Source: DATBDE01 sp036270095 (GTDB lineage Bacteria > Actinomycetota > Thermoleophilia > Solirubrobacterales > Solirubrobacteraceae). Taken from it: DNA of 64,000 bases. Below, one piece after another: positions 9,287 through 17,566 of the stretch (positions are counted from its first letter, which is position 1; each line of letters opens with the position of its first letter). The stretch is taken from NCBI GenBank assembly GCA_036270095.1, contig DATBDE010000034.1:50166-114165 (forward strand), written 5' to 3'. The notes under the pieces were generated by a model that worked only from the letters and a program-made list of their open reading frames with translations, did no database searches and was not told the origin of the DNA. The translations under genes and the position numbers were made by a program.

Positions 9287-10398
9287 CCTCCGCCGACGAC
9301 GTCCTGGTCGTGGGCGGCGGGCCGGCGGGGGCGGCGGCCGCGGTGGCCGCGCACCGCCGCGGAGCTTCGGTGACGCTCGTCGCCGCCTCGGCGACGCACG
9401 GCGCCCGACGGGGTGAGAGCCTGCCGCCTGGGGGCGAGCGCGTCGTCACCGACGTCTTCGGGACCGGCGCGTTCTGCGCGGACCGCCACCGGCCGTCGTA
9501 CGGGATCAGCAGCGCCTGGGGCAGCAATCGGCTCGACGAGGACGACTTCGTGCTCCACCCGCTCGGACACGGCTGGCACCTCGACCGCACCGCGTTCGAC
9601 CGCGGCCTGCTTGACGCCGCACGCGAGCGCGGCGTGCGCGTGCTCGACGACATTCGCGTCCGGCGGGCGACCAGGAGCGGCGACGTGTGGACGCTCGTTC
9701 GGGACGGCGCCCCCGCGGCGCGTGGACGCGTCATCGTCGATGCGACCGGGCGGACGGCGGCCGTCGCCCGGGCGCAGGGCGCGCGCCGCCACCGCGTCGA
9801 TCGCCTCGTCGCGGTGGTGTGGGAGCTCGCGGGCCCCGGTGTCCGCGGCCGCGACGGGACGACCTTGGTCGAAGCGACACCAGAGGGGTGGTGGTACACG
9901 GCACCAGCGCCGCGGCAGCATCGGCTTGCCGCCTTCCTGACCGACGCGGACCTGCTCCCACCACGCGCTGAGCGCTGGGAGGCGCTCAGGCCGCCGCCGC
10001 ACGTGCGAGCGGCGCTGGGCGGCCGGCGGCGGGTCGCGCCGCCACGCGCCACGGACGCGTCCGTCGCCCATCTTGACCACGTGGCCGGGCCCGGGTGGCT
10101 GGCCACCGGCGACGCCGTGGCGTCGTTCGACCCGCTGTCGTCGCAGGGGGTCGTGACCGCGGTCGCCCTTGGCCGCGCGGCGGGCGAGGCGGCCACAGCG
10201 CCGGGCGAGGCCTACGAATACGCTGCGGCGGTCGAGCGCGTGGTCGCGGATCACCTCGCCGACCGGCTCGCGTACTACTCGGTCGAGGCCCGCTTCCCGA
10301 CCAGCCCCTTCTGGGCCCGCCGCCGCCAGCTCCCGGGCCTGACCATCAAGCGGGGCTCGGCTCCGGCAGCTGGCCGATCTGTGCCAACAGGCTCATGA
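9283..10398 (+). CDS. lodB: LodB-like FAD-dependent maturation protein
   Basis: A 371-residue flavoprotein of the tryptophan-halogenase/geranylgeranyl-reductase fold. LodB is needed to form the quinone cofactor of its partner LodA. The FAD-binding VVGGGPAGAAAAVAA lies at the N terminus, RGESLPPGG follows near residue 46, and a GDAVASFDPLSSQG motif lies near residue 280. The ATG at 9283 overlaps the lodA stop by four bases, so the two are translationally coupled. The 3' end overlaps the convergent SnoaL gene by 53 bases. Confidence 0.85.
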   Translation: MTSADDVLVVGGGPAGAAAAVAAHRRGASVTLVAASATHGARRGESLPPGGERVVTDVFGTGAFCADRHRPSYGISSAWGSNRLDEDDFVLHPLGHGWHLDRTAFDRGLLDAARERGVRVLDDIRVRRATRSGDVWTLVRDGAPAARGRVIVDATGRTAAVARAQGARRHRVDRLVAVVWELAGPGVRGRDGTTLVEATPEGWWYTAPAPRQHRLAAFLTDADLLPPRAERWEALRPPPHVRAALGGRRRVAPPRATDASVAHLDHVAGPGWLATGDAVASFDPLSSQGVVTAVALGRAAGEAATAPGEAYEYAAAVERVVADHLADRLAYYSVEARFPTSPFWARRRQLPGLTIKRGSAPAAGRSVPTGS

Positions 10399-10741
10399 CG
10401 TCGAGGATCTCCCACTCCTCCTCGATCTTGCCGTCGCGACACCGGCTGACCGTGAGCCCGGTGACCTGCACGTCGTTGTTGCTGACGTGCCGGCCGCGGA
10501 TGGTGAACCGGGTGGCGACGTAGTCGCCCTCGGTGAACTGGTGGTCGATGGTGACGTTGAGATCGGGAATGCTCGAGCGGTGGCCCTGGACCATCTCGGC
10601 CAGGCCGTCGGCGCCGCGGATGCCTTCGGGATGCAGCACGTAGTCCTCGGTGACGAGGCCGGGAAGCGCGTCGAAGTTCCCGGCGGACGCCTGCGCGAAG
10701 CAGTCGCGGACCACGGCCTTGTTCTTCTCGTGTGTGCTCAT
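10346..10741 (-). CDS. SnoaL-like ester cyclase/NTF2-fold protein
   Basis: A 131-residue NTF2-fold protein of the SnoaL polyketide-cyclase type. Recognisable parts are VVRDCFAQASAGNFDALPGLV, HPEGIRGADGLAEMVQGH and the C-terminal strand EEEWEILDVMSLLAQIGQ. I start at ATG 10741 (MSTHEKNKAV), where homologues begin; an upstream GTG-type extension is unlikely. Members bind or turn over small hydrophobic molecules, but no substrate can be inferred. It converges on lodB and overlaps its 3' end. Confidence 0.8.
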   Translation of the reverse strand: MSTHEKNKAVVRDCFAQASAGNFDALPGLVTEDYVLHPEGIRGADGLAEMVQGHRSSIPDLNVTIDHQFTEGDYVATRFTIRGRHVSNNDVQVTGLTVSRCRDGKIEEEWEILDVMSLLAQIGQLPEPSPA

Positions 10742-10807
10742 GCCAGGACGGTCGCAGGGGCGGCGCGCCACGGCATCGGTGGAACTACCCATACCGCCAC
10801 GGGTCTT

Positions 10808-12445
10808 TCAGGGGCCGTGGCGCACGGAGTACGCAGCCGCCTCGGCGCGGCTACGCAGTCCTAGCTTGGAGAGGATGTTCGCGACGTGGTGCTCCGCCGT
10901 GCGCGTGCTGATCACGAGGCGCTCGGCGATCTCGGCGTTCGAGCAGCCTTCTGCGAGCAGGCCGAGCACCTCGGCCTCGCGGCGGGTCAGCAGCGCTGCC
11001 CCGCGCGGCCATGTGCGTCCGGCGGATTCACCCAGGCTGCGCAGCAGGGCGGCCGCCGCGTCTGCGTCCGGCTGCGCGCCGAGCCGGTCGAACGCCGTTA
11101 TCGCCAGCTTGCCTTCCCGCAGGGCCGCCGCCGGCGCCGACTCCGCCAGCGTGCGCGCGAGCTCGAGCTGCGCCCGCCCGGCCTCTAGAGGCAGGCCCAG
11201 GGAGGCGAAGAGCTCGACCGCGCGTGCGATCAGCGCCGCCGCCTGCGCGCCGCCCCGCGCGGCGTGCACGCGCCCGTCAGCGAGAGCGGCGCAGGCCTCG
11301 AGGCGCTCGAGGCCGGACTCGCGCGCGATCGTGGCGAGCCGATCCGCGGCCTGCCGAGCGGCTTCCACATCCCCAATCGCGAGCCGGGTCGCGATCAGCA
11401 GCTCCAGCGCCGGGGCACACGTCGGGTCAGCGAGCTCCGACCCCTCGGCGCACAGCTCGCCGAGCTCGGCCGCAAGCGCGGTGTCACCCCGGACCAGTGC
11501 GATCGTTGCTGACATGCGCCGCGCCGTGGGATGCCATTCGCCTCCCTCGAGCAGTCGCTCGGCCTCCTCGATGCGGCCCTGACGCACGCGCAGCTCGGCG
11601 AGGCGCTGGGCCGCGTACACCCGATCGCCGCGGTAGCCGCGGCCGAATGCGTCGATGGCGGCGAGCAGCTCGGCTTCGGCGTCGTCCCAACGACCGAGAG
11701 CGATGAGGATCCCGCCGTAGTGGGTCCGGCAGGTCGGTGCAACGAAGTCGGTCCACGCGACGTAGCGGTCGATCAGCGAAAGCCAGTCGGTCGCGCGGCG
11801 CATGTCGAGCGCCGCCTCGCAGGCGCTCAGGAGCCGGCAGTAGATCTCGCCGAGAGCGAAATGGTCACGGACGTGACCGGCGGTGACCGCGACCATCGCT
11901 TCGTCGAGCATGCGCATGCCTTCCGAAACGCGACCACTGACCACGGAGGCCTCGCCACGGAGGGCAAGCGCCTCGATCTCGAGGTCGACGTCGCCGAAAC
12001 GGCGTGCGATCTCCAGCGCGGATACGGCCAGCCGCTCGCGCTCGGCCGGGTCACGCGCGAACGGTGCGTTCAGAAGCGTCAGCCACCCGTGCGCCGCACA
12101 CTCCTCAACGCCTTCGAGCACGCTCGCTGCGCGCTCCTTCCACCCAAGGCCGACGCTGAAGTTGCCGTGGTACGTGACATACATGAACGTCAGCCAGATC
12201 GCGTTGTCCGACGCGGGTGCGAACTGCCCACCGCGCACGTACAGCTCAAACGCCCGCTCCTTGAGCTCGATCGCGCGCTCGTACTCGCGATCGATCATGG
12301 AGATCTTGCTCAGCCCAGTCAGCGCCTCAGGGCTCTCCTCGTGCTCGAGCACCCGCTCGAAACAGCCGCGCGCCCGCTCCCAGTCGGCGACGGCAAGCGC
12401 CTCCTCGCCGTCATGCAGCAGGTCTTCCCGCGCATGGCCCTGCAT
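10808..12445 (-). CDS. LuxR-family regulator with TPR-like repeats
   Basis: A 545-residue transcription factor. Roughly 440 residues of helical TPR-like repeats (ALAVADWERARGCFERVLEHE, AELLAAIDAFGRGYRG and others) precede a C-terminal LuxR helix-turn-helix, LTRREAEVLGLLAEGCSNAEIA, then ERLVISTRTAEHHVANIL. There is no ATPase or receiver domain, so it is probably activated by protein or ligand binding to the repeats. It lies just upstream of the SnoaL gene on the same strand and may control it or the lod pair. Confidence 0.88.
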   Translation of the reverse strand: MQGHAREDLLHDGEEALAVADWERARGCFERVLEHEESPEALTGLSKISMIDREYERAIELKERAFELYVRGGQFAPASDNAIWLTFMYVTYHGNFSVGLGWKERAASVLEGVEECAAHGWLTLLNAPFARDPAERERLAVSALEIARRFGDVDLEIEALALRGEASVVSGRVSEGMRMLDEAMVAVTAGHVRDHFALGEIYCRLLSACEAALDMRRATDWLSLIDRYVAWTDFVAPTCRTHYGGILIALGRWDDAEAELLAAIDAFGRGYRGDRVYAAQRLAELRVRQGRIEEAERLLEGGEWHPTARRMSATIALVRGDTALAAELGELCAEGSELADPTCAPALELLIATRLAIGDVEAARQAADRLATIARESGLERLEACAALADGRVHAARGGAQAAALIARAVELFASLGLPLEAGRAQLELARTLAESAPAAALREGKLAITAFDRLGAQPDADAAAALLRSLGESAGRTWPRGAALLTRREAEVLGLLAEGCSNAEIAERLVISTRTAEHHVANILSKLGLRSRAEAAAYSVRHGP

Positions 12446-12454
12446 AGGCCCCGA

Positions 12455-13138
12455 TCATCTCAGTCGAGCAGTCACATCAGCGGCACAGCATTCACAGGAC
12501 TCGCCGCGCCAGGCCGCAACGCCCTCCTTGGCCGCGAGCCCGGCGATGGCCAGGGCGATCACCGGATCGAGCCACCACCAGCCGACGACCGTGTTGGCCA
12601 GCAATCCCGCGAGCACGCCCGCTGCCATGTAGGCGCAGAGAAGGTTCTGCGTCCCCTCGCCGGCGGTGGCGGATGAGCCGAGCCGCTCCCCCAGGCGCTG
12701 TTTGGCGCGGCCCAGCACCGGCATGACGATGAGGCTCCCGATCGAGAGGCCGATCCCGATCCACGACGTCTCGGGGTGGTCGCCGTCGATCAGCGTGCGA
12801 ACGGCGTCCTGGGCGATGTACGGGGCGAGCAGGAAGAAGCTGATGGCCACGAGCTTCTGCGCTCGCAGCTCGGCCGCGTCCGAGAACGTGCGCGAGCCCG
12901 TGAACCGCCAGATGACGATCACGCTGGCCAAGCCCTCGATGGCCGAGTCGATCCCGAACCCGACCAGGGCGACCGAGCCGGCGATCACTCCCGCCGTCAC
13001 GGCAACGGCGCCCTCGATCGTCATCCAGCCCAGGCTCAGCCAGGACAGCGTCTTCGCACGACGAACCTGGCGTCCGCGCGCGCCGGGCGCCGGGTGGCCG
13101 GCGACCAGCTGGGGCAGTTCGAGACCCGGCGTGGTCAC
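12455..13138 (-). CDS. Cation diffusion facilitator-like transporter
   Basis: A 227-residue membrane protein with about six transmembrane segments. The sequences SLGWMTIEGAVAVTAGVIAGSV and FGIDSAIEGLASVIVIWRF match the CDF core with its membrane Asp residue. The usual large cytoplasmic domain is missing; instead the protein ends in a cysteine-rich tail (GESCECCAADVTARLR), plausibly a soft-metal site. It starts at GTG 13138 in a GTGA overlap with the upstream ArsR/CadC repressor, a standard metal-efflux operon. The metal could be zinc, cadmium or cobalt. Confidence 0.85.
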   Translation of the reverse strand: MTTPGLELPQLVAGHPAPGARGRQVRRAKTLSWLSLGWMTIEGAVAVTAGVIAGSVALVGFGIDSAIEGLASVIVIWRFTGSRTFSDAAELRAQKLVAISFFLLAPYIAQDAVRTLIDGDHPETSWIGIGLSIGSLIVMPVLGRAKQRLGERLGSSATAGEGTQNLLCAYMAAGVLAGLLANTVVGWWWLDPVIALAIAGLAAKEGVAAWRGESCECCAADVTARLR

Positions 13139-13485
13139 GCCGGCACCGCGCCGGACGCCAGTGCGGTCAGGAGCAGGCGCCCTCGCTCGGTGAGCCGGTA
13201 GAGGACCATCTTGCCTTCGCGCCGCGAGTCGACCAGGCCCGCGTCCCGGAGCGCCCGAAGGTGATGCGAAACGAGGTTCTCCGCACGCTCGACGATCCAC
13301 GCCATGTCGCAGACGCACAGCTCGTCGCCGGCGCCCAACGCCGTGGCGATCACCAGCCGCGTCGGATCGCTCAGCGCCTTCGCTTCGAGGACCAGTCGCT
13401 CGGCGACCGCCTGGGGCAGCCGGGTACGGCGCAGCGGCTCGGCACGGGTGAGGTCGAGGCAGAGCAGTTCGCAGCGGTCCGCCAT
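13135..13485 (-). CDS. ArsR/CadC-type metal-sensing repressor
   Basis: A 116-residue winged-helix repressor. The ELCVCDMAWIV segment in the alpha-3 region gives a Cys-x-Cys pair typical of CadC/ArsR metal sensing, followed by the recognition helix ENLVSHHLRALRDAGLV. An N-terminal Cys pair (ADRCELLCLD) could complete a CadC/CmtR-like site for cadmium or lead. It is co-transcribed with the CDF exporter and is likely to repress it until metal binds. Confidence 0.88.
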   Translation of the reverse strand: MADRCELLCLDLTRAEPLRRTRLPQAVAERLVLEAKALSDPTRLVIATALGAGDELCVCDMAWIVERAENLVSHHLRALRDAGLVDSRREGKMVLYRLTERGRLLLTALASGAVPA

Positions 13486-13524
13486 TCCAACTCATCCTAA
13501 CCGCCATTGAGATGTTCGGTCGGG

Positions 13525-14244
13525 TCACCCGCCGGTGACGAGCTTGTCGGCGTACTCGGTCGGCAGCCCGGACGCGGCGACCTCGCGGGCGACGGCGACG
13601 GCGTCGTAAGGGAAGCGCTCGATGCGGGCGCGCACGTGGCGTCCGTCGGGTTGGAGGACGGCGAAGCCGCCGCGGGGGTCGCCGTCCTTGGGCTTGCCGA
13701 CGGAGCCGCAGTTGACGAAGAGCACGCCGTCGTACTCGTGGATCCAGGGCTTGTGGGTGTGCCCGAAGACCAGCGTGCCGGCGTCCTCGGCGCGCGCGAG
13801 GCGCTGGTAGAGGCGCTCCGGCTTTTCCTCGAACAGGTACTCGTTGACCTTGCGCGGGGAGCCGTGGACGAGGTGGACGTCGGCGTCTCCCACCACGAAG
13901 CGAAGGTCAAACGGCAGGTCGCGCATGAACGCCTTGGCCTGCGGAGTGGTGTGGGCGAGGGTCCAGGCGACCGACCGCTCGCCGAGGTCGCGATCGCGCT
14001 GGTCGATGTAGGCGCAGCCACAGTCGCTCAGGTCGCGGCCGATGGCGTGGTCGTAGTTGCCGTAGATGGTCGGGATTCCGCGCTCTTCGATGAGGGCGCA
14101 GACCGCGTTGGGATGGGGGCCGTAGCCGACGAGGTCGCCGCCGCAGAAGCTGCGCTCGATGCCGAGATCCTCGATGCGCTGCAAGGCGGCTTCGAGGGCG
14201 GCGAGGTTGCCGTGGATGTCGGTAATGACGGCGACCGCGTCCAT
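13525..14244 (-). CDS. Calcineurin-like metallophosphoesterase of the ars locus
   Basis: A 239-residue YfcE/MPP-type phosphoesterase. The metal site is visible: DIHGN near the start, GDLVGYGP, GNYDH (about residue 60) and the late HGSPRKVNEY and GHTHKP. I choose ATG 14244 (MDAVAVITDIHGN) because a minus-strand promoter (TTGAGT, 17 bases, TATGAT) predicts a transcript start about 4 bases upstream. It is divergent from arsR and shares its control region, so a role in arsenic stress is likely. The substrate is unknown. Confidence 0.85.
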   Translation of the reverse strand: MDAVAVITDIHGNLAALEAALQRIEDLGIERSFCGGDLVGYGPHPNAVCALIEERGIPTIYGNYDHAIGRDLSDCGCAYIDQRDRDLGERSVAWTLAHTTPQAKAFMRDLPFDLRFVVGDADVHLVHGSPRKVNEYLFEEKPERLYQRLARAEDAGTLVFGHTHKPWIHEYDGVLFVNCGSVGKPKDGDPRGGFAVLQPDGRHVRARIERFPYDAVAVAREVAASGLPTEYADKLVTGG

Positions 14245-14254
14245 GTCCGCGCCG

Positions 14255-14293
14255 ATCATAAGCATTGACATCCATCGACTCAATCGGTATTCG
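14255..14293. promoter_or_regulatory. Overlapping divergent ars promoters and likely ArsR operator
   Basis: Plus strand: TTGACA (14265-14270), a 17-base spacer and TATTCG (14288-14293), placing the transcript start at or beside the arsR ATG (14301), so arsR is probably leaderless; no ribosome-binding sequence is present. Minus strand: TTGAGT (14283-14278), a 17-base spacer and TATGAT (14260-14255) for the phosphoesterase. The inverted repeat ATTGA-N11-TCAAT (14264-14284) overlaps both -35 boxes and is a good ArsR operator candidate. Confidence 0.65.
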
Positions 14294-14300
14294 TAAATAG

Positions 14301-14654
14301 ATGGCCGTCGATCTGGAGCTCGTCCCCAAGACCAAGCGCCCGGCCGGCGAGCCCTGCTGCAGGCCCGTCGTCTACCCCGACGTCGAGCGCCAGCAGGCCG
14401 AGCGCATGGCCGAGATCGCCAAGGCGCTCGGCGACCCCGTCCGGCTGCAGCTCGTCGACGTCCTGCGCAAGCACGCCGGCAAGGTCTGCGTGTGCGAGCT
14501 GGTCCCGTTGTTCGCCATCAGCCAGCCCACCCTGTCGCACCACCTCAAGAAGCTGCGCGACGCCGGCGTCGTCGACTCCGAGCGACGCGGACTGTGGGCC
14601 TACTACTACGTCATCCCCGACGCCCTCCACGAGCTCTCCGCATGGCTGACCTGA
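14301..14654 (+). CDS. arsR: Arsenic-responsive repressor ArsR
   Basis: A 117-residue winged-helix repressor. KVCVCELVP places the Cys-x-Cys As(III) site in the helix before the recognition helix SQPTLSHHLKKLRDAGVV. A further cysteine pair (EPCCRP) lies in the N-terminal arm and could contribute a ligand. It is first of a two-gene operon with arsM, which overlaps its end by 13 bases, and is transcribed divergently from the phosphoesterase. It should dissociate from its operator on binding arsenite. Confidence 0.92.
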   Translation: MAVDLELVPKTKRPAGEPCCRPVVYPDVERQQAERMAEIAKALGDPVRLQLVDVLRKHAGKVCVCELVPLFAISQPTLSHHLKKLRDAGVVDSERRGLWAYYYVIPDALHELSAWLT

Positions 14655-15526
14655 GCGACATCCGCGAGAACGTCCGCCAGCGCTACGCCAACGCCGCCAA
14701 GGCGACGGCCGCGAACGGTGAGGCCGACTGCTGCGCCACCGATGGGTGCGCGCCCGTCGCCGTCACCGGCCAGGCCGGGACCGAGGGGTTCGGTTCGGCG
14801 CTGTACAGCTCCGACGAGGCCCAAGCCGTCCCGCCCGCGGCGGTCGAGGCCTCGCTTGGTTGCGGCGTTCCGACCGCGGTCGCCGACCTCCATGAGGGCG
14901 AGACCGTCCTCGACCTCGGCTCGGGCGCCGGCGCCGACGTCCTTATCTCCGCCCGCCGCGTCGGCCCCACCGGGCGCACGGTCGGCCTCGACATGACCGA
15001 CGAGATGCTCGACCTCGCGCGCGCCAACGCCGCCGCGGCCGGGCTGGAGAACGTCGAGTTTCGCAAGGGCTACCTCGAGGACATGCCGCTCGCCGACGCC
15101 AGCGTGGACGTCGTCATCTCCAACTGCGTGATCAACCTCTCGGGCGACAAGCAACGCGTCCTGAACGAGGCCGCCCGCGTCCTGCGCCCCGGCGGTCGCC
15201 TCGCCGTCTCCGACGTCATCGGCGAGCCCGACATGGACGCCGCCACCCGCGCCGACATGCACCAATGGACCGGCTGTGTCGCCGGCGCGCTGACCGGGGC
15301 CGAGTTCAGCAGAGCGCTCGCCTCCGCCGGCTTCACCGACATCGAGATCCGCCACACCCACCGCGTCCACGAGCACGCCACCTCGGCCATCATCCGCGCC
15401 CGCAAGCCGGCCGCCTCCGCCTGCTGCTCGCCCGTCGAGCAGGCCGGCTGCTGCGCACCGAGCGCCAAGGCAGAGTGCTGCGGGACCGCCGAGGCCCACG
15501 CGAGCGGGCCCTGCGCCTGTCGCTGA
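14642..15526 (+). CDS. arsM: Arsenite S-adenosylmethionine methyltransferase
   Basis: A 294-residue ArsM. It methylates As(III) using SAM. The SAM loop VLDLGSGAGADVLISA, the TDEMLDLARANAAAAGLENVEF region and the NCVINL motif (the conserved Cys) are all present. Cysteines at ADCCATDGC near the N terminus and SLGCGVPTAVADL supply the other arsenic ligands. The last 35 residues form a cysteine-rich tail (CCSPVEQAGCCAPS...ECCGTAEA...CACR), which may chaperone arsenite. ATG 14642 overlaps arsR. Confidence 0.92.
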   Translation: MADLSDIRENVRQRYANAAKATAANGEADCCATDGCAPVAVTGQAGTEGFGSALYSSDEAQAVPPAAVEASLGCGVPTAVADLHEGETVLDLGSGAGADVLISARRVGPTGRTVGLDMTDEMLDLARANAAAAGLENVEFRKGYLEDMPLADASVDVVISNCVINLSGDKQRVLNEAARVLRPGGRLAVSDVIGEPDMDAATRADMHQWTGCVAGALTGAEFSRALASAGFTDIEIRHTHRVHEHATSAIIRARKPAASACCSPVEQAGCCAPSAKAECCGTAEAHASGPCACR

Positions 15527-15568
15527 CCGCGGCGGCAGGGGCAGGACGGGCGGTCGCTGCTTCGGACG

Positions 15569-16369
15569 CTAGGGCCGGCGTGCGCGCCGGGCGAGCGTCA
15601 CCGTCGCCGCGCGGAGGTCCGCGGCCCGGGCGACCGGCTCCCCGAAGCCGACGCGGGCCGGCGCCTCGCCCCGCGGCGTCTGAACCCGGAGGTTCAACCC
15701 GTAGCGATCGAGGCCATCGCACCGTGCGCTGGTGGCGTCGGTGTAGCCGGCAAGCGCTTGGCCCACGGCGAGCAGCGCGTCGGCGTGGTCGTCGTTGAGG
15801 TGGTCTCGGGCGCGAGCCGCCACGGACTCGACCGGGTCGGGCTCTGCGGAGGCATAGGCGTCCGCCTCGGCCGACTGCATCCGGCCGTAGCCGCCCACCC
15901 AGCGGACGCGGTCGACGCGCAGGATCCGGAGCGAGAAGTCTCCGAAGCCGGCCAGCTGGGCCGCTTGCGGGATCGCCGCGACGTGGGCGGCGCGAGCCGC
16001 GTCCTCCTCCCACCCGTCGGGCACCAACGCGCGGCCGGCCAAGGTCACGCGGCCGACGTCCAAGGGATCACCGTCGCCGGCGTCGGCTGACACGACCAGG
16101 CTCGCGCGCGTGTCTCTGTGCAGGTTGCGACCGTGCTCGGCCAGCGTCGAGACGCAGAGCACCGGCGAGCCGTCGCCCAACGCGCCGTAGGTCACGATCG
16201 ACGCCCATGGCGCACCGTCCGCGGAGAGCGTCGCCAGCGAGCCGACCCGGTTCGCCGCCACCAGCGTCCGCGCTTCCTCGGCGGCCGAGCGTCGCGGCGC
16301 GGGCAGGAACGGCGCGAGCGGAGGCGGTGGCGGTGCGGGTGGCTCGGCGATCGTGTGGTCCGCGGTCAT
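15569..16369 (-). CDS. HugZ-like haem utilisation protein
   Basis: A 266-residue protein with a split-barrel flavin-reductase-like domain (ARTLVAANRVGSLATLSADGAPWASIV) and a C-terminal DUF2470 domain (HLNDDHADALLAVGQALAG), the layout of HugZ/HutZ haem-degrading proteins. Such proteins release iron from haem. A DtxR-type palindrome sits 8-21 bases ahead of the ATG, so repression by iron is strongly suggested. A proline-rich N terminus (PPAPPPPPLAPFLPAPRR) precedes the barrel. No haem importer is adjacent. Confidence 0.82.
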   Translation of the reverse strand: MTADHTIAEPPAPPPPPLAPFLPAPRRSAAEEARTLVAANRVGSLATLSADGAPWASIVTYGALGDGSPVLCVSTLAEHGRNLHRDTRASLVVSADAGDGDPLDVGRVTLAGRALVPDGWEEDAARAAHVAAIPQAAQLAGFGDFSLRILRVDRVRWVGGYGRMQSAEADAYASAEPDPVESVAARARDHLNDDHADALLAVGQALAGYTDATSARCDGLDRYGLNLRVQTPRGEAPARVGFGEPVARAADLRAATVTLARRARRP

Positions 16370-16376
16370 CGTGATG

Positions 16377-16390
16377 TTAGGGTACCCTAA
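16377..16390. promoter_or_regulatory. DtxR/IdeR-type iron box
   Basis: The sequence TTAGGGTACCCTAA is a perfect 14-base palindrome, continued by CTAA to resemble the 19-base IdeR consensus (TTAGGTTAGSCTAACCTAA). It lies between the divergent hugZ and dapA-like genes, immediately upstream of the hugZ start. This is the placement expected for iron-dependent repression of hugZ; it may also affect the DapA-like gene, whose ATG is 10 bases away. Confidence 0.7.
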
Positions 16391-16399
16391 CTAACTGCG

Positions 16400-17176
16400 A
16401 TGGGGACCGAGCCGATCTTCCGGGGCGTGGGCGTCGCCCTGCTCACGCTGTTCGACGCTGACGGCGAGCTGCTCGTCGGAGCGACGGCCGAGCACGCGGC
16501 CGGCCTGGCGATGCTCGGGGTACGCGCGATCGTGGTGGCCGGAACCACCGGCGAAGCAGCGGCGCTCGCGCCCGAAGAGCGCGAGGAGCTCGTCGCCGCC
16601 GTCCGCGCGGCGGTGCCGCGCGAGGTTCCCGTCCTCGCCGGCACCGGCGCCCCCACCGGCGGCGAGGCGGTGCAGCTCACGCGGGCTGCGGCCGCCGCGG
16701 GCGCCGACGCCGCGCTGGTGCTCTCACCCGCCGGGGTCACGAACCCGAGCGGCTACTACCAGCGGGTCGCCGGCGGCGCGGGCGACCTCCCGCTGCTCGC
16801 GTACCACTTCCCGCTCGCGTCGCCTCCGGGCATCCCCCTCGAGCTGCTGCCGGGAATGCCGGTGCGCGGGGTCAAGGACTCCTCGGGCGACGCCGAGCGG
16901 CTCGCGTTCCTGCTCGAGCGCTACGACGGCGACACCTTCGTCGGCTCCCCCACCCTCCTGGCGCTCGCGGGTCCCCTCGGTGCGACGGGCGCGATTTTGG
17001 CGATGGCGAACCTGGAGCCGGAGCGCTGCGTGGCGGCGTGGGCCGGCGACATCGGCGCCCAGCGGGCGCTACTGGAGACGCACCTCTCGACCTCCGAGGC
17101 GTTCCCACGCGTGCTGAAGGAGCGCGTCGCGGAGCGGTTCGGGACGCCGACCGGGGTTCGGCGCGTGCTGTCCTGA
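16400..17176 (+). CDS. DapA/NAL-family class I aldolase
   Basis: A 258-residue (beta/alpha)8 lyase of the dihydrodipicolinate synthase family, shorter than DapA itself (about 290). Seen are AGTTGEAAALAPEERE (pyruvate-binding GTTGE), the YHFP tyrosine motif and the Schiff-base lysine in VRGVKDSSGD. The family also includes N-acetylneuraminate lyase and keto-deoxy sugar aldolases, and the substrate cannot be set from sequence. No lysine genes are nearby, so a catabolic aldolase is as likely as DapA. Confidence 0.82.
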   Translation: MGTEPIFRGVGVALLTLFDADGELLVGATAEHAAGLAMLGVRAIVVAGTTGEAAALAPEEREELVAAVRAAVPREVPVLAGTGAPTGGEAVQLTRAAAAAGADAALVLSPAGVTNPSGYYQRVAGGAGDLPLLAYHFPLASPPGIPLELLPGMPVRGVKDSSGDAERLAFLLERYDGDTFVGSPTLLALAGPLGATGAILAMANLEPERCVAAWAGDIGAQRALLETHLSTSEAFPRVLKERVAERFGTPTGVRRVLS

Positions 17177-17191
17177 GCGCGGGGGCGCGAG

Positions 17192-17566
17192 TCAGTCGCT
17201 GCGCAGGGCTTCTGGTTCGAAGCTGAAGACCTCGAAGACCACGCCCGGGGCGGGGTCGATCGCGCTGGCAAACGCCCTGACCTTGCGTGAGACGAGTTCT
17301 TCGACGGCGTCGACGAATTGGGCCTGCGAGGCGACCTGCAGGAACATGCGCGATTCGCGCACGCGCTGGTCCTCGCCCATCTCGACCATCGTGCGCTCGG
17401 CCGGGAGCAGCGAGTCCTCGAGCGTGCAGACCAACGTGTCGGGCCCGGCGAAATAGGACCGCGCGTTGGTCGGGCCGCGGCCGAACTGCTCCTTGTGCAG
17501 CTTGACCATCGCGTTGGACACCGCCTGCATCAGGTTGCCAGAGGAGCGTTCCTGGGTTCCGCTCAT
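17192..17566 (-). CDS. DUF2294 family protein
   Basis: A 124-residue protein. The segments FGRGPTNARSYFAGPDTLVC, EDSLLPAERTMVEMG and VEELVSRKVRAFASAIDP match the DUF2294 family, small proteins of unknown biochemical role in stress-related loci. I start at ATG 17566 (MSGTQERSSGN) behind GGAAGGTGG; the longer frame upstream has no homology. It does not form an operon with either neighbour. Confidence 0.8.
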   Translation of the reverse strand: MSGTQERSSGNLMQAVSNAMVKLHKEQFGRGPTNARSYFAGPDTLVCTLEDSLLPAERTMVEMGEDQRVRESRMFLQVASQAQFVDAVEELVSRKVRAFASAIDPAPGVVFEVFSFEPEALRSD

